DNA of 55,646 nt from an uncultured Clostridia bacterium (GCA_947625415.1 CANQOG010000007.1:1-55646); one strand, 5' to 3'; shown: positions 17,432-27,170, counted from the first letter of the stretch. The notes: generated by a model not told the origin, from the letters alone. Numbers and translations: made by a program.

Positions 17432-18530
17432 ATGGAAATAGGTGGAGATTTTTGGAAAGAAGATATTGAATATAAAAATAATATAAATGAAAAATTTTTT
17501 ACTTTTGGAAAAGATAATAAATTTTTATTATCAGGTAGAACAGCAATAGATTTTATATTACAAGATATCTTAAAAACTAAAAAAATAAAAAATATATATT
17601 TTCCTTCATATAGTTGCGATTCTATGACTGTACCATTTAAAAATAGAGGAATAAAAATTGAATACTATGATGTATATTATGATGATGGCTTGAAATATAA
17701 CATTGATATAAATTTTGAGTGTGATGTATTTTTTGCTATGAATTATTTTGGATATACTTCAACTAATATGGAAAAGTATATAAAAGAATTTAAGAGAAGA
17801 AATATTATAGTTATAGAAGATTTTACTCAGAATTTATTATCAAGTAAGCCTTTTTCAAAGTATTCTGATTATGTTATAGCAAGTTTAAGAAAATGGTTTC
17901 CTGTTACTACAGGTGGAATCGCTTCGAAATTAAATGATGATTTTGTAATTGATACTAATAATTTTACACTAAATGAAGATGTTACTAAAATAAAGCGGTT
18001 TAGCTATGATTGAAAAAAGAGAATATATAAATTTAGAGAAAAATGAGGATTGTTCAAAATTGACTGATGAAGTTTATCTTAAAGAAAAAGAAAAAATGAA
18101 ATCAAAATTTTATAGTGAATTTAAAAAATCTAATTTATATATAGAAAGAGATTTTATAGATAAAAAAATTGATGAAGAATCTTTAAATACAATTTTAAAT
18201 ATTAATTTAAAATCTATTATTGAAAAAAGAAAAAGAAATTCTAAATGTATTTATGAAAATTTAAATAATAAAAATATTAATTATTTGATTAATGATTATA
18301 ATGAAAACAATGATTGTTTATTATATGTTCCAATTTATATGGACAAAAATTTCAAAAATAAATTGCAAGAATTTTTAATAAGTCAAAAATTTTATTGTCC
18401 AAATCATTGGGAAATTGATACAAAAATAAATAGTTTATTTGAAAATGAGTTTTCTTTAGTATGTGATCAAAGATATTCTGAAGAACAAATAAAATATAAT
18501 ATAGAACTAATTAACAAATTTAAAATATAA
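17432..18530 (+). CDS. PLP-dependent aminotransferase-like protein, one CGG shift site
   Basis: Read through the CGG at 17996, this is a 365-residue fold-type-I PLP protein. Its motifs are LLSGRTAIDFIL at the start, FPSYSCDSMTVPF, FFAMNYFGYTS, VIEDFTQNLLS and the presumed Schiff-base lysine in ASLRKWFPVTTGG. The conserved G-G-L-A loop after that lysine region contains the CGGT. The short form and the RKWFP context resemble DegT-related proteins of capsule loci more than VioA. It lies between two ATP-grasp genes, so it may prepare or bind the amino donor. A normal reading would end it at 193 residues. Confidence 0.82.
17996..17998 (+). other. CGG +1 frameshift site in PLP protein
   Basis: Context AAG-CGG-TTT. 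Skipping the C joins DVTKIK to GLAMIEKREY and restores one open frame of 365 residues. Confidence 0.88.
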
Positions 18531-18543
18531 AGTGAGGAAAATT

Positions 18544-19801
18544 ATGGATGAATTAAAAGGAAAAAAATTACTAATTTTAGGAGCATATAATTCTGAAAAA
18601 GAAATAGTAAATGTTGCTAAAAAAATGGGAGTTTATACTATTGTTACTGATAATAATTTAGATTGGGATAAAGCTCCGGCTAAAAAGTTAGCTGATGAAG
18701 CTTGGAACATTAGTTGGTCAGATATAGAACTTTTAAAAGAAAAATGTATTGAAGAAAAAGTAGATGGAGTTTTAGCTGGTTTTGATGAATTTAGAATAAA
18801 ATTAGCTTCTAAGTTGTCTAAAGAAATTGGAAAACCATTTTATACTGACGGCTCTAAACTTGATGATATATTAGATAAAGAAAAATTTAAGAAAGCTTGT
18901 AAAGAGTGTAAAATTAGAGTCCCTAAAGAATATATATATGGAGATAAAAATATTGAATTTCCAGTAATTGTTAAACCATGTGACACTGGAGGCTCTTCAG
19001 GTATTACAATTTGCTATTCAAAAGATGAACTTGATGAAGCTTATAATAAAGCAAAAGAAAATTCACGTAGTGGAAAAATTTTAATTGAAGAATATATAAA
19101 ATCAGATGAGGTTATATTTCATCTTACTGTACATAATGGTAACATTGATTTATCAGCTATGTGCGATAAAAAGACACATCTATTTAATAAAAAAATACCT
19201 CAAATTACTATTCGGTATGCATTTTCCATCAAAATATTTGGATATTTTTAAAAAATATAATTTAGAAAAATTCCAAAAATTAATTGCTCATTTAGGTATA
19301 AAAGACGGATTAATAGGTTTTCAATGTTTAGTAAAAGATAATGATATAATACCATTTGATCCTACATATCGCATAGATGGCTCTTTAGTATATCATTTTA
19401 TAGAAAATCAAAATAATAGTAATGCTGTAGAAATGTTAATTAGAAAATCAATAACAGGTTCTATGGGAAATGATGAAGAAATATCAAAAAAAGAAACTCC
19501 TTATTTTAAAAATCCTTGTATTGAATTACCAATATTATTAAAAAAAGGAACTATTACTAAAATTGTAGGATTAGAAGAAATTAAAAATATGAAGGATGTT
19601 ATTTATGTTTTTCAAAAATATAAAGAAGGAAAGACATTTACTAAAGAAGTAGATTTTTCTCAAATTTCATTTAGAATTTTACTTAGTGGAAAAGATGATA
19701 AAAAATTACAAGAAGATATAGATAAAATATATTCTATATTAAAAGTATATGATGAAAATGGAAACAATATGGTAAGTGAGAATTTATATAGAATTGTATA
19801 A
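18544..19801 (+). CDS. ATP-grasp ligase 2, one CGG shift site
   Basis: Through the CGG at 19213 the gene encodes a 418-residue ATP-grasp enzyme. Motifs are LLILGAYNSEKEIV at the start, VIVKPCDTGGSSGI near residue 142, LIEEYIKSDEV near 182 and IPFDPTYRIDG near residue 274. That last motif stands where the metal-binding ExNPR-type motif is expected and is divergent. It follows the short aminotransferase by 14 bases. ATG 18544 is chosen because gtgagg upstream is a good ribosome site. The divergent C-terminal motif may mean a different acid substrate from its paralogues. Confidence 0.83.
19213..19215 (+). other. CGG +1 frameshift site in ATP-grasp ligase 2
   Basis: Context ATT-CGG-TAT. Skipping the C gives PQITIGMHFPSKYLDIF and rejoins the two halves. 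Confidence 0.92.
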
Positions 19802-19827
19802 TATTTGCTAGAAATAAAGGAGAAAAA

Positions 19828-21024
19828 ATGACTAAGAAAATATTAATACTTGGTGCTACTGAAAATCAAGTTAATTTAATTAAAACTGCGAAAAATGAAG
19901 GATACTATGTTATTGTGTGTGATTGGACAAATGACAATCCCGGAATAAAATTAGCAGATAAACATTATCAAGTTAGTACATTAGATAGAGAAGCTGTTCT
20001 AGAAGTTGCTAAAAAAGAAAATATTGATGGAGTTATTTCTAATTCAGAACCAGCTATGTTAAATGTAGCTTATGTAGCAGAACAACTTAAATTAATTACA
20101 AATCCATATAGCTCTATTGAAATTCTTAGTAGTAAAGATAAATTAAAGAATTTTTTAAGAGAAAAAAATTTTAATGTACCGAACTCATTAGGCTTTAGTA
20201 ATAAAGAAGATGCTTTAAAAGAAATAGTAAATTATAAATTTCCTATAATAATAAAACCAGTAGATTCTTCAGGGAGTAGAGGAGTTACCGTATTAAATGA
20301 TGTTGAAAATTTAGGAGAAGCGATTGATTTTGCTTTTTCGTTTTCTCGTTCTCATAAGATTATAGTTGAAAATTATATTGAAAAAAAACATAAATATTTA
20401 ATAGGTGGAGATATTTTTGTAATAAATGGAAAAATAAAATTATGGGGATTGATGAATTGCTATAGAGATAATACTGTAAATCCATTAGTTCCTGTTGGTA
20501 AAAGTTTTCCATTAGATTTAGAAAATGAAGATATTAATAATGTTAAAGATGTATTACAAAATATTATTACTGAATTAAAAATAAAAAATGGTCCAATGAA
20601 TGTTGAACTAATAATAGATAAAGAAAATAAAGTTTATCCAATAGATATTAATCCTCGTAGCGGTGGAAATATGATACCAGATTTATTAAATATGATTTTT
20701 GATGTTGATATTACAAAAATGTGTATTCAATCTGTAATGGGTGAAAAAATAGATTTCATAGAAAATAATGGAAAAAATTTTTTTGCCACGCATAATTTGC
20801 ATTCAAATAGAAATGGTATTTTTCAAAATATAGAATTTTCTGATGAAATAAAAAAATATATTGTGAAAAAAAATATATATAAAAAAGAAGGAGATATTGT
20901 AGAATATTTTGATAATGCACCAAAGGCATTAGGAATTGTATTTTTAAAATTTGATAATAAAAATCAAATGGATTATTATTTGAATAATATAAATAAATAT
21001 ATTACTATAAAATTAAATGATTAG
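19828..21024 (+). CDS. ATP-grasp ligase 3
   Basis: The 398-residue enzyme starts KILILGATENQVNLI. It has IIIKPVDSSGSRGV near residue 140 as the ATP-binding lysine loop, VENYIEKKHKYLIGGD near 190, and VYPIDINPRSGGN near residue 270 as the metal-binding motif. All three ATP-grasp motifs are intact. It is the third paralogue after 16204 and 18544. Successive paralogues with two PLP enzymes suggest stepwise addition of two or three carboxylic acids or amino acids to an amino sugar. The Wzx flippase gene follows directly. Confidence 0.88.
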   Translation: MTKKILILGATENQVNLIKTAKNEGYYVIVCDWTNDNPGIKLADKHYQVSTLDREAVLEVAKKENIDGVISNSEPAMLNVAYVAEQLKLITNPYSSIEILSSKDKLKNFLREKNFNVPNSLGFSNKEDALKEIVNYKFPIIIKPVDSSGSRGVTVLNDVENLGEAIDFAFSFSRSHKIIVENYIEKKHKYLIGGDIFVINGKIKLWGLMNCYRDNTVNPLVPVGKSFPLDLENEDINNVKDVLQNIITELKIKNGPMNVELIIDKENKVYPIDINPRSGGNMIPDLLNMIFDVDITKMCIQSVMGEKIDFIENNGKNFFATHNLHSNRNGIFQNIEFSDEIKKYIVKKNIYKKEGDIVEYFDNAPKALGIVFLKFDNKNQMDYYLNNINKYITIKLND

Positions 21025-21044
21025 GAGATATAGATAAAACATAA

Positions 21045-22484
21045 ATGGAAAATTCAAAACAAAAAGTAATGTCTAACTTAATATGGAGATTTGCTGAAAG
21101 AAGTGGAGCTCAGCTTGTAGGTTTTATTGTTTCAGTTGTTCTAGCTAGAATTTTAAGTCCAAGTGATTATGGAACAGTAGCCTTAATTACTGTGTTTACA
21201 ACTATTTTTCAAGTTTTTGTTGATAGTGGGTTAGGAAACAGCTTGATTCAAAAAAAAGATGCTGATGATATAGATTTTTCAACTGTTTTTTATACAAATG
21301 TTTTGTTTTGTATTGTTTTATATTTGATAATATTTTTTTCAGCTCCATTAATAGCTAATTTTTATGGAAACAAAGAACTAATTATATTAACAAGAGTTCT
21401 TGGAATTACAATTTTAATTTCTGGAATAAAAAATACACAACAAGCTTATGTTTCTAAAAAATTGATTTTTAAAAAATTCTTTTTTTCTACTTTGCTTGGA
21501 ACAGTTACAGCTGCTGTAGTTGGAATAATTATGGCTTTAAATGGCTGTGGAGTATGGGCTTTAGTTGCTCAACAATTAGTAAATTTAACAATAGATACAA
21601 TTATATTATGGATAACTGTAAAATGGAGACCTAAATTAGTGTTTTCATTTAAAAGGTTAAAGGGCTTATTTTCTTATGGCTGGAAACTAATGGCTTCAGC
21701 TGTAATTGATACAGTTTATGGCGATATAAGGCAATTAGTTATTGGAAAGTTTTATAGTCCATCAGATTTAGCTTATTATAATAAAGCGAAACAATTTCCA
21801 AATCTGATTGTAAACAATATAAATACTTCAATTGATAGTGTGTTATTGCCTACAATGTCAAAAGAGCAAGAAAATAGGGAACGTGTAAAAGCTATGACAC
21901 GTAAGTCAATTAAAACTAGTGTATATATTATGGCTCCACTTATGATGGGATTAGCTTTTTGCAGTAACAATATAGTTAGCATAGTTTTAACTGATAAATG
22001 GTTATCATGTGTACCTTTTTTAGTTATATTTTGCATTACATATTTATTTCAGCCGATTCATACAGCTAATTTAAATGCTATTAAAGCAATGGGAAGAAGT
22101 GATTTGTTTTTAAAGCTTGAAATAATGAAGAAAGTTGTTGGGATAGTTTTACTAATCATCACAATGAGAATAAGTGTAATGGCGATGGCTTATAGTCTAT
22201 TAGTTAGTAGTGTTTTAAGTCAAATTATAAATTCATGGCCAAACAAAAAGTTATTAAATTATAGCTATTTGCAACAATTAAAAGACATTTTACCAAGTAT
22301 CATTTTGGCTGTAATTATGGGCGCCATTGTCTATTGCTGGAATTTCTTGAATTTAGGAGTTGCTCTAACATTGTGTTTGCAAGTAATATCAGGAGCAATT
22401 ATTTACATATTAGGCTCAATAGTTTTAAAAATAGATACTTTTAATTTTGTATTAGACACCATAAAAGGATTTAAAAAATCATAA
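21045..22484 (+). CDS. Polysaccharide flippase (Wzx-like, MATE/MviN fold)
   Basis: The 479-residue protein has about 12-14 membrane helices and begins with VMSNLIWRFAERSGAQLVGFIVSVVLARILSPSDYG, split here as WRFAERSGAQ and LARILSPSDYG. This is the signature of the polysaccharide-specific MOP exporter family. It moves finished lipid-linked repeat units across the membrane to the Wzy polymerase. It is the only flippase in the locus and sits after the ATP-grasp genes, so decoration by those enzymes probably precedes export. Confidence 0.9.
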   Translation: MENSKQKVMSNLIWRFAERSGAQLVGFIVSVVLARILSPSDYGTVALITVFTTIFQVFVDSGLGNSLIQKKDADDIDFSTVFYTNVLFCIVLYLIIFFSAPLIANFYGNKELIILTRVLGITILISGIKNTQQAYVSKKLIFKKFFFSTLLGTVTAAVVGIIMALNGCGVWALVAQQLVNLTIDTIILWITVKWRPKLVFSFKRLKGLFSYGWKLMASAVIDTVYGDIRQLVIGKFYSPSDLAYYNKAKQFPNLIVNNINTSIDSVLLPTMSKEQENRERVKAMTRKSIKTSVYIMAPLMMGLAFCSNNIVSIVLTDKWLSCVPFLVIFCITYLFQPIHTANLNAIKAMGRSDLFLKLEIMKKVVGIVLLIITMRISVMAMAYSLLVSSVLSQIINSWPNKKLLNYSYLQQLKDILPSIILAVIMGAIVYCWNFLNLGVALTLCLQVISGAIIYILGSIVLKIDTFNFVLDTIKGFKKS

Positions 22485-22505
22485 ATATTTTAAAGGGGAT
22501 AAATA

Positions 22506-23614
<1,109 letters not shown>

Positions 23615-23620
23615 TACATG

Positions 23621-23660
23621 AAACTGGGAAAAATGGGACTGTCCCATTTTTCCAGTTTTT
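23621..23660. terminator. Long palindrome / terminator
   Basis: AAACTGGGAAAAATGGGAC pairs with GTCCCATTTTTCCAGTTT around a single T, with one missing C. A T-run follows. It ends the exopolysaccharide locus and bounds the toxin island on the left. Confidence 0.75.
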
Positions 23661-23688
23661 ATAAAAAGAAAAAATTTTATAAAAAGTA

Positions 23689-23717
23689 TTGATATTTTAA
23701 TAAAAAGCTTGTATAAT
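23689..23717 (+). promoter_or_regulatory. Promoter of the CptIN-like module
   Basis: TTGATA (23689-23694), 17-base spacer, TATAAT (23712-23717). It lies 40 bases before the antitoxin RNA repeats. Confidence 0.8.
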
Positions 23718-23756
23718 GAATATAATAATAGTAGATATTTAATATCTGCTATAATT

Positions 23757-23858
23757 AAAATGTGAACCGCAACCCTATTTGCGAAATATAAATTTATAGG
23801 TGTGAAAATGTGAACCGCAACCCTGCTTGCGAGATATAAATGTGCAGGTGAGAAAATG
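23757..23858 (+). ncRNA. cptI: Type III antitoxin RNA repeats (CptI-like)
   Basis: Two 48-base repeats (23757-23804 and 23805-23852) and the first six or seven bases of a third precede the toxin gene. Each unit begins AAAATGTGAACCGCAACCCT and differs from the other at a few sites. In type III systems such repeats are processed by the toxin into RNA units that bind and block it. Two units of 45-50 bases is close to the known CptI arrangement. The gene symbol is by family likeness. Confidence 0.85.
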
Positions 23859-23873
23859 TTAATTGTTGTAAAA

Positions 23874-23905
23874 TGTGGGATCTAATTTGTGGATCCCATA
23901 TTTTC
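23874..23905 (+). terminator. Terminator between antitoxin repeats and toxin
   Basis: TGGGATC pairs with GATCCCA over a 9-base loop, followed by TATTTTC. Type III systems use such a leaky terminator to make far more antitoxin RNA than toxin message. Confidence 0.8.
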
Positions 23906-23927
23906 ATAAAGGAGAGATATAGTAAGA

Positions 23928-24404
23928 ATGGTAATAGAAGATGGAAAATTTTACTTTATAAAAGATGAATTTTTTGATGTATTTAAAGATTATGGGTTAA
24001 TGGCAAATAAAGAAAATGGAAATAAAAGACCATGTTATTTTTGCTTTAGAGATAGAAAAAATAAAGAAATAATATGGTTTGTGCCAATATCTACAAAATT
24101 TGAAAAGTATAAAAGAATATATGAAAATAAGAAACTAAAAAGTGGAAATAGACCTGTATATAATTTTGTGTTTGGTGAAGTACTAGGTAAAAAAGCAGTA
24201 TTCTTAATACAAAATATATTTCCAACTATAGAAAAATACATAGAAAAGAAATATAAAAGTTCTAATATGGATGTTGAAATACCAACAACTGAAAGGGATA
24301 ATGTTATTATTACATCACTTAGAGTAGTTGAACTTGCACAAAGAGGAATTAATATTCCATTTTATGATATAATCAAAATGAAAAACATATTATTGAAAAA
24401 ATAA
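23928..24404 (+). CDS. cptN: Type III toxin endoribonuclease (CptN/ToxN-like)
   Basis: The 158-residue product matches the ToxN/AbiQ/CptN fold: FYFIKDEFFDVFK near the start, RPCYFCFRDRKNKEIIWFVPISTKFEKY near residue 38-65 (broken here into RPCYFCF and WFVPISTKFEKY), and RPVYNFVFGEV near residue 83. These toxins cut RNA in a sequence-specific way and are inhibited by the repeat RNA upstream. Several members stop phage by abortive infection. The order of promoter, repeats, terminator and toxin is complete, so the module is probably working. GGAGAGAT precedes the ATG. Confidence 0.87.
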   Translation: MVIEDGKFYFIKDEFFDVFKDYGLMANKENGNKRPCYFCFRDRKNKEIIWFVPISTKFEKYKRIYENKKLKSGNRPVYNFVFGEVLGKKAVFLIQNIFPTIEKYIEKKYKSSNMDVEIPTTERDNVIITSLRVVELAQRGINIPFYDIIKMKNILLKK

Positions 24405-24416
24405 TACAACTTTGAT

Positions 24417-24453
24417 AAAATGGGAAAAGGGGACAGTCCCCTTTTCCCATTTT
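24417..24453. repeat. 37-bp perfect palindrome / terminator
   Basis: Eighteen bases each side of a central A pair perfectly (AAAATGGGAAAAGGGGAC and its complement). It ends the toxin transcript and shares the GGGAC..GTCCC core with 23621 and, less exactly, with 25078. Confidence 0.85.
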
Positions 24454-24522
24454 AAGATTTATGATACAAAAATAAAAAAATAAAGACAAGATAAAATATA
24501 ATAAAAGATTGGAACAAGAGAA

Positions 24523-25086
24523 ATGGAAGAGTATAATAGCCTATGTTATTTTAGAATAGAAAATGCTGAAGATCGATTAGAAGGTAGTTTAAAAAATAAC
24601 ATTTTAAAAAAAGATTTTACATTTAATAACAAATATATAATCAAATATGAAGATAAAAAATTATCAATATCTAAAAATAAAAATTATATAAACAATTTTT
24701 TTTGCATAGAAGATGAAAATATGTATCCATATAAATTTGGAATAAATAAAATAAGGTATTTTAGTTACAAACCAAATTCAATTGAAAATTATGAAATTAT
24801 TACATTAAAGGGAACAGACCCAAAGATGGACAACAATGCCAAAGTATTCCTCATAGAGGACATTTACAAAAAAGCTCACAGCAATGTAGTTGATGACTTA
24901 ATCGAAAAAAGAAAAAAATATTCAAAACTTTATATTGACGAATTAAGCCAATTAAAAGGTATTAAAATAACAGACGAAGAAGTGAAATATTTTTTAGGAT
25001 ATTCTAGAGAAGAAAATGTAAGTAACGTATCATTAGGAAAGCTAAAAAACGATATAATCGACGAAATTATGCAATCAAAACTGTGA
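24523..25086 (+). CDS. Protein of unknown function
   Basis: I do not recognise this 187-residue protein. It is soluble, with no signal peptide or membrane helix, and is rich in Lys, Asn, Ile and Tyr. The first 85 residues look beta-rich. The C-terminal half is helical with a charged helix (VVDDLIEKRKKYSKLYIDEL) and an acidic end. It stands alone between the palindromes at 24417 and 25078, so it is an accessory cassette of its own. Neighbouring toxin modules hint at defence or stability functions, but nothing in the protein shows this. Confidence 0.55.
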   Translation: MEEYNSLCYFRIENAEDRLEGSLKNNILKKDFTFNNKYIIKYEDKKLSISKNKNYINNFFCIEDENMYPYKFGINKIRYFSYKPNSIENYEIITLKGTDPKMDNNAKVFLIEDIYKKAHSNVVDDLIEKRKKYSKLYIDELSQLKGIKITDEEVKYFLGYSREENVSNVSLGKLKNDIIDEIMQSKL

Positions 25087-25115
25087 AAAAGGGATAATCC
25101 CTTTTCCCAGTTTTG
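25078..25115 (+). terminator. Palindromic terminator
   Basis: AAAACTG..AAAAGGGAT pairs with ATCCCTTTTcCCAGTTTT, followed by a T-rich run. It ends the unknown gene and resembles the other long palindromes of this island. Confidence 0.75.
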
Positions 25116-25128
25116 CTTTTTTAAAGAC

Positions 25129-25168
25129 TAAAAAAACTGTAGCTTATATATTTCTATATAAGCTACAT
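25129..25168 (-). terminator. Minus-strand terminator behind the MazF-like gene
   Basis: GTAGCTTATATA and its complement form a stem with a 4-base loop; on the minus strand a T-run follows. It lies 130 bases beyond the stop of the PemK/MazF gene. Confidence 0.65.
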
Positions 25169-25296
25169 GCTAAATCATAACTGCTTACCGAAGCAAGCCT
25201 TCTCAGTCATCTAATTAAATAGACTTCCTATTAATTATAATGATACTATATTTTTATGTAAAAATCAAGAATTTTATGCAAAAATTCTAAAAAAAA

Positions 25297-25839
25297 TTAA
25301 TTATCTTTAGAAGGTTTATATTTAAAGAGATCAGAATCTAAGAATGCTTTTGATATGTTATCTAAATCAATGCCTTTAATATTTCCTTTTTTCTTTGTAA
25401 AATCTATCCTTTCAATACTTATAGGATTAATATTAAATATATTAACCCATCTTTTCATTGCTTTAAAATTATATATTTTACCAAGTTCAATATATGTTTT
25501 ACTAGCAAGTTGCTTTTCAGTTGGTTGTTTGCTTGTAATAGGCAGAACAAGCAATGTCTTTCCACCATTTTTTAAAACTACAGCTGGATGCCTACCGCTA
25601 AATTCTTCACCTATATTAAAACCAAACTCGACCCAAATGACATCACCACGAACAATATATTCTTTTGATTTTTTAATAAACTCAGGAGAATTCATTATAA
25701 TTTTTGTTTTCTTATCTATCCATTCAAGATAATCTTTAGGTGAGTTCTTTTTATTTAAAAAATCTTCATTTTTATGCATTTCATAATAATTATCAAGAGT
25801 ATTTTTAGTATTGTTTAAAATAGTTAATAATTCTTTCAT
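25297..25839 (-). CDS. MazF/PemK-like endoribonuclease toxin
   Basis: The 180-residue protein has an N-terminal helical extension (about 1-60) and then a PemK/MazF barrel: RGDVIWVEFGFNIGEEFSGRHPAVVL near residue 63 (with GDVIWV and SGRHPAVVL as hallmarks), LVLPITSK near 95, and WVNIFNINPISIERI near residue 132. MazF-type toxins cut mRNA. No separate antitoxin gene is adjacent, and the N-terminal extension may replace it; this is inference. It is transcribed against its neighbours, with AAAGGATG before the ATG. Confidence 0.8.
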   Translation of the reverse strand: MKELLTILNNTKNTLDNYYEMHKNEDFLNKKNSPKDYLEWIDKKTKIIMNSPEFIKKSKEYIVRGDVIWVEFGFNIGEEFSGRHPAVVLKNGGKTLLVLPITSKQPTEKQLASKTYIELGKIYNFKAMKRWVNIFNINPISIERIDFTKKKGNIKGIDLDNISKAFLDSDLFKYKPSKDN

Positions 25840-25990
25840 ATATCAAACATCCTTTCGCACTTATATTATATCAAATATATATAAAAAATCAATAGTTTTT
25901 GATAAAAAATAAAACTTTTGTTTGAATTGAAAAATGTGTGGCTATCCTTTTTACCAGTTTTAATTAGAGAGCTACTTTAGACATTTCTCA

Positions 25991-26019
25991 TTGACAAAAT
26001 AAAAATGAGGTGCTAAAAT
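25991..26019 (+). promoter_or_regulatory. Promoter of a short leader or small RNA
   Basis: TTGACA (25991-25996), 17-base spacer, TAAAAT (26014-26019). Transcription would start near 26026. Confidence 0.65.
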
Positions 26020-26025
26020 ACGTTT

Positions 26026-26090
26026 ACAGTAGATTGACCTTAGTTAACTTTCTGGCTTAGGGACATTGAGCTACTAGGTCATTTTTGTTT
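26026..26090 (+). ncRNA. Candidate small RNA or attenuator leader
   Basis: A transcript from the promoter above would end at TGACCT..AGGTCA followed by TTTTTGTTT (26076-26090), giving an RNA of about 65 bases whose ends pair. The start of the next gene is 43 bases further on. It could be a free small RNA or an attenuator for the membrane-effector gene. I do not recognise the family. Confidence 0.4.
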
Positions 26091-26132
26091 TAAAATTTCA
26101 AATAAAAAACAATATATAAATAAGGGGAAAAA

Positions 26133-26693
26133 ATGAAAACAAATACTGAAAATGAAACTAACTATGAAGCAAAGAAGCTTTTATATGAAAATTCAAAAGA
26201 CTTATCTAGAGCTCAAGATGAAAGAAAAAATATAATAGATAACAAAGCTAATATTTTGCTAACTATTGTTTTAGTTATGCTTGGAATTTTAATAGAGTTT
26301 GCTGAAATTGAAAAAATTTTTACAGTTATTCCAAACGAAGGGTTAGCTGTTTATCAAATAGTAGCTAGAGCAATAATAGCAGTAAACTTTTATGCAATAT
26401 CAATTGTTTTAAATTTATGTATAATTATAAAATTAGTTTTGATTTTAAAGGGAAAAAATTATAGAACTATTAATCCTCAAAATTTTACTAAAGAAGAAGC
26501 TAAACAAATGAGCGAAGTTGATATTTTGGACAAGTTTATAGACGAATATGCCAATAATGTAGAAACTAATTCTAAAACAAATGCTAAGCAGATGAAACAG
26601 TTTGACACATGTACAGTGCTTTTTATAATAAGCTTATTTTTTATAGTGGCAACATACATAGGAATAGAACTAGTTAAGGGAGGAATTTTATAA
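26133..26693 (+). CDS. Two-helix membrane protein resembling Pycsar/SLATT-type effectors
   Basis: The 186-residue protein has the pattern of 2-TM immune effectors: a helical start with LSRAQDERKNIIDNKAN near residue 27-43, running straight into the first membrane segment (LLTIVLVMLGILIEF). A second long hydrophobic segment follows (VVARAIIAVNFYAISIVLN, near 85-110), and a last one at the C-terminus (VLFIISLFFIVATYIGIEL). The AQ-R-ID-KA motif before the first helix is the main evidence. No cyclase gene is next to it. Its stop overlaps the ATG of a small gene at 26693, so the two are translated together. Confidence 0.6.
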   Translation: MKTNTENETNYEAKKLLYENSKDLSRAQDERKNIIDNKANILLTIVLVMLGILIEFAEIEKIFTVIPNEGLAVYQIVARAIIAVNFYAISIVLNLCIIIKLVLILKGKNYRTINPQNFTKEEAKQMSEVDILDKFIDEYANNVETNSKTNAKQMKQFDTCTVLFIISLFFIVATYIGIELVKGGIL

Positions 26694-26869
26694 TGAAAGA
26701 AGAAAAAACAACAGATACAGATTTTAGTAAATGGATAAAAAATTCTGAAAAAAATGATCAAAAAGAATCTTATAAGAATAATGATAAAGACTCATATTCA
26801 AGTAAAGATAAGAACAATTCTAAAAATGATGGTTGGGGTGTAGATGAATTTAGAGTAATAAATAAATAA
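26693..26869 (+). CDS. Small hydrophilic protein coupled to the membrane effector
   Basis: A 58-residue, highly polar protein rich in Lys, Asn, Asp and Ser, with WGVDEFRVINK at the C-terminus. The ATG overlaps the stop of the preceding gene (ATAATG junction), which implies translational coupling. A GGAGG box lies just upstream within the first gene. The sequence is mostly disordered in character apart from the short FSKWIKN and WGVDEF motifs. It could be an inhibitor or adaptor of the membrane protein; this is only inference from coupling. Confidence 0.6.
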   Translation: MKEEKTTDTDFSKWIKNSEKNDQKESYKNNDKDSYSSKDKNNSKNDGWGVDEFRVINK

Positions 26870-26978
26870 TGTATAGATGAGTAGGTAAAATTATGGCCAC
26901 AAAAAAGTATAATTACAGATGAAAAAATAAAAGAGTTTCATAAATATGAAATGATATAATAGGAAAAGTTGTAAAGTA

Positions 26979-27113
26979 TTGAAATTTGTGATTGAGATAG
27001 TTACGTTTGCTAACAGTATGGGTGTAAAAGTAATAATAGGTGTAGACGATAATGAAAATTTAAAAAATATAGATGGTAAGGACGTTAGAAGCTTTACCAT
27101 TTTTATTTTTTAA
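26979..27113 (+). pseudogene. AlbA_2 (Schlafen-type) domain remnant
   Basis: A 44-codon frame from a TTG reads LKFVIEIVTFANSMGVKVIIGVDDNENLKNI. This matches the AlbA_2 pattern in which IVAFANT is followed by GG-I-IGVDD. The family motif normally has two glycines where this has GV, and the rest of the protein is missing. Preceding bases 26892-26960 contain a short WPQKSIITDEKIKEF frame that may be another shred. No CGG is involved, so this is ordinary decay. It fits an island of gained and lost accessory genes. Confidence 0.5.
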
Positions 27114-27141
27114 TATTCTAAAAATATGACGTAAATTTATA

Positions 27142-27170
27142 TTGACTAAAAAATTTTACTAGTATATAAT
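27142..27170 (+). promoter_or_regulatory. Promoter of the Wzz/kinase/phosphatase operon
   Basis: TTGACT (27142-27147), 17-base spacer, TATAAT (27165-27170). It precedes the control genes of polysaccharide synthesis by 73 bases. Confidence 0.8.

Noticed and set aside
23757..23858. CRISPR array
   Set aside because: Only two full adjacent repeats without spacers, next to a ToxN-like gene and with no cas genes. A type III antitoxin fits.
25170..25296. Gene or RNA in the gap behind the MazF-like gene
   Set aside because: I see no reading frame with a ribosome site and no promoter; only the minus-strand terminator at 25129 stands out.
26870..26978. Small gene between the 58-residue gene and the AlbA_2 remnant
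   Set aside because: A short WPQKSIITDEK frame is present, but it has no start or ribosome site and ends in two stops. It is treated as decayed sequence.
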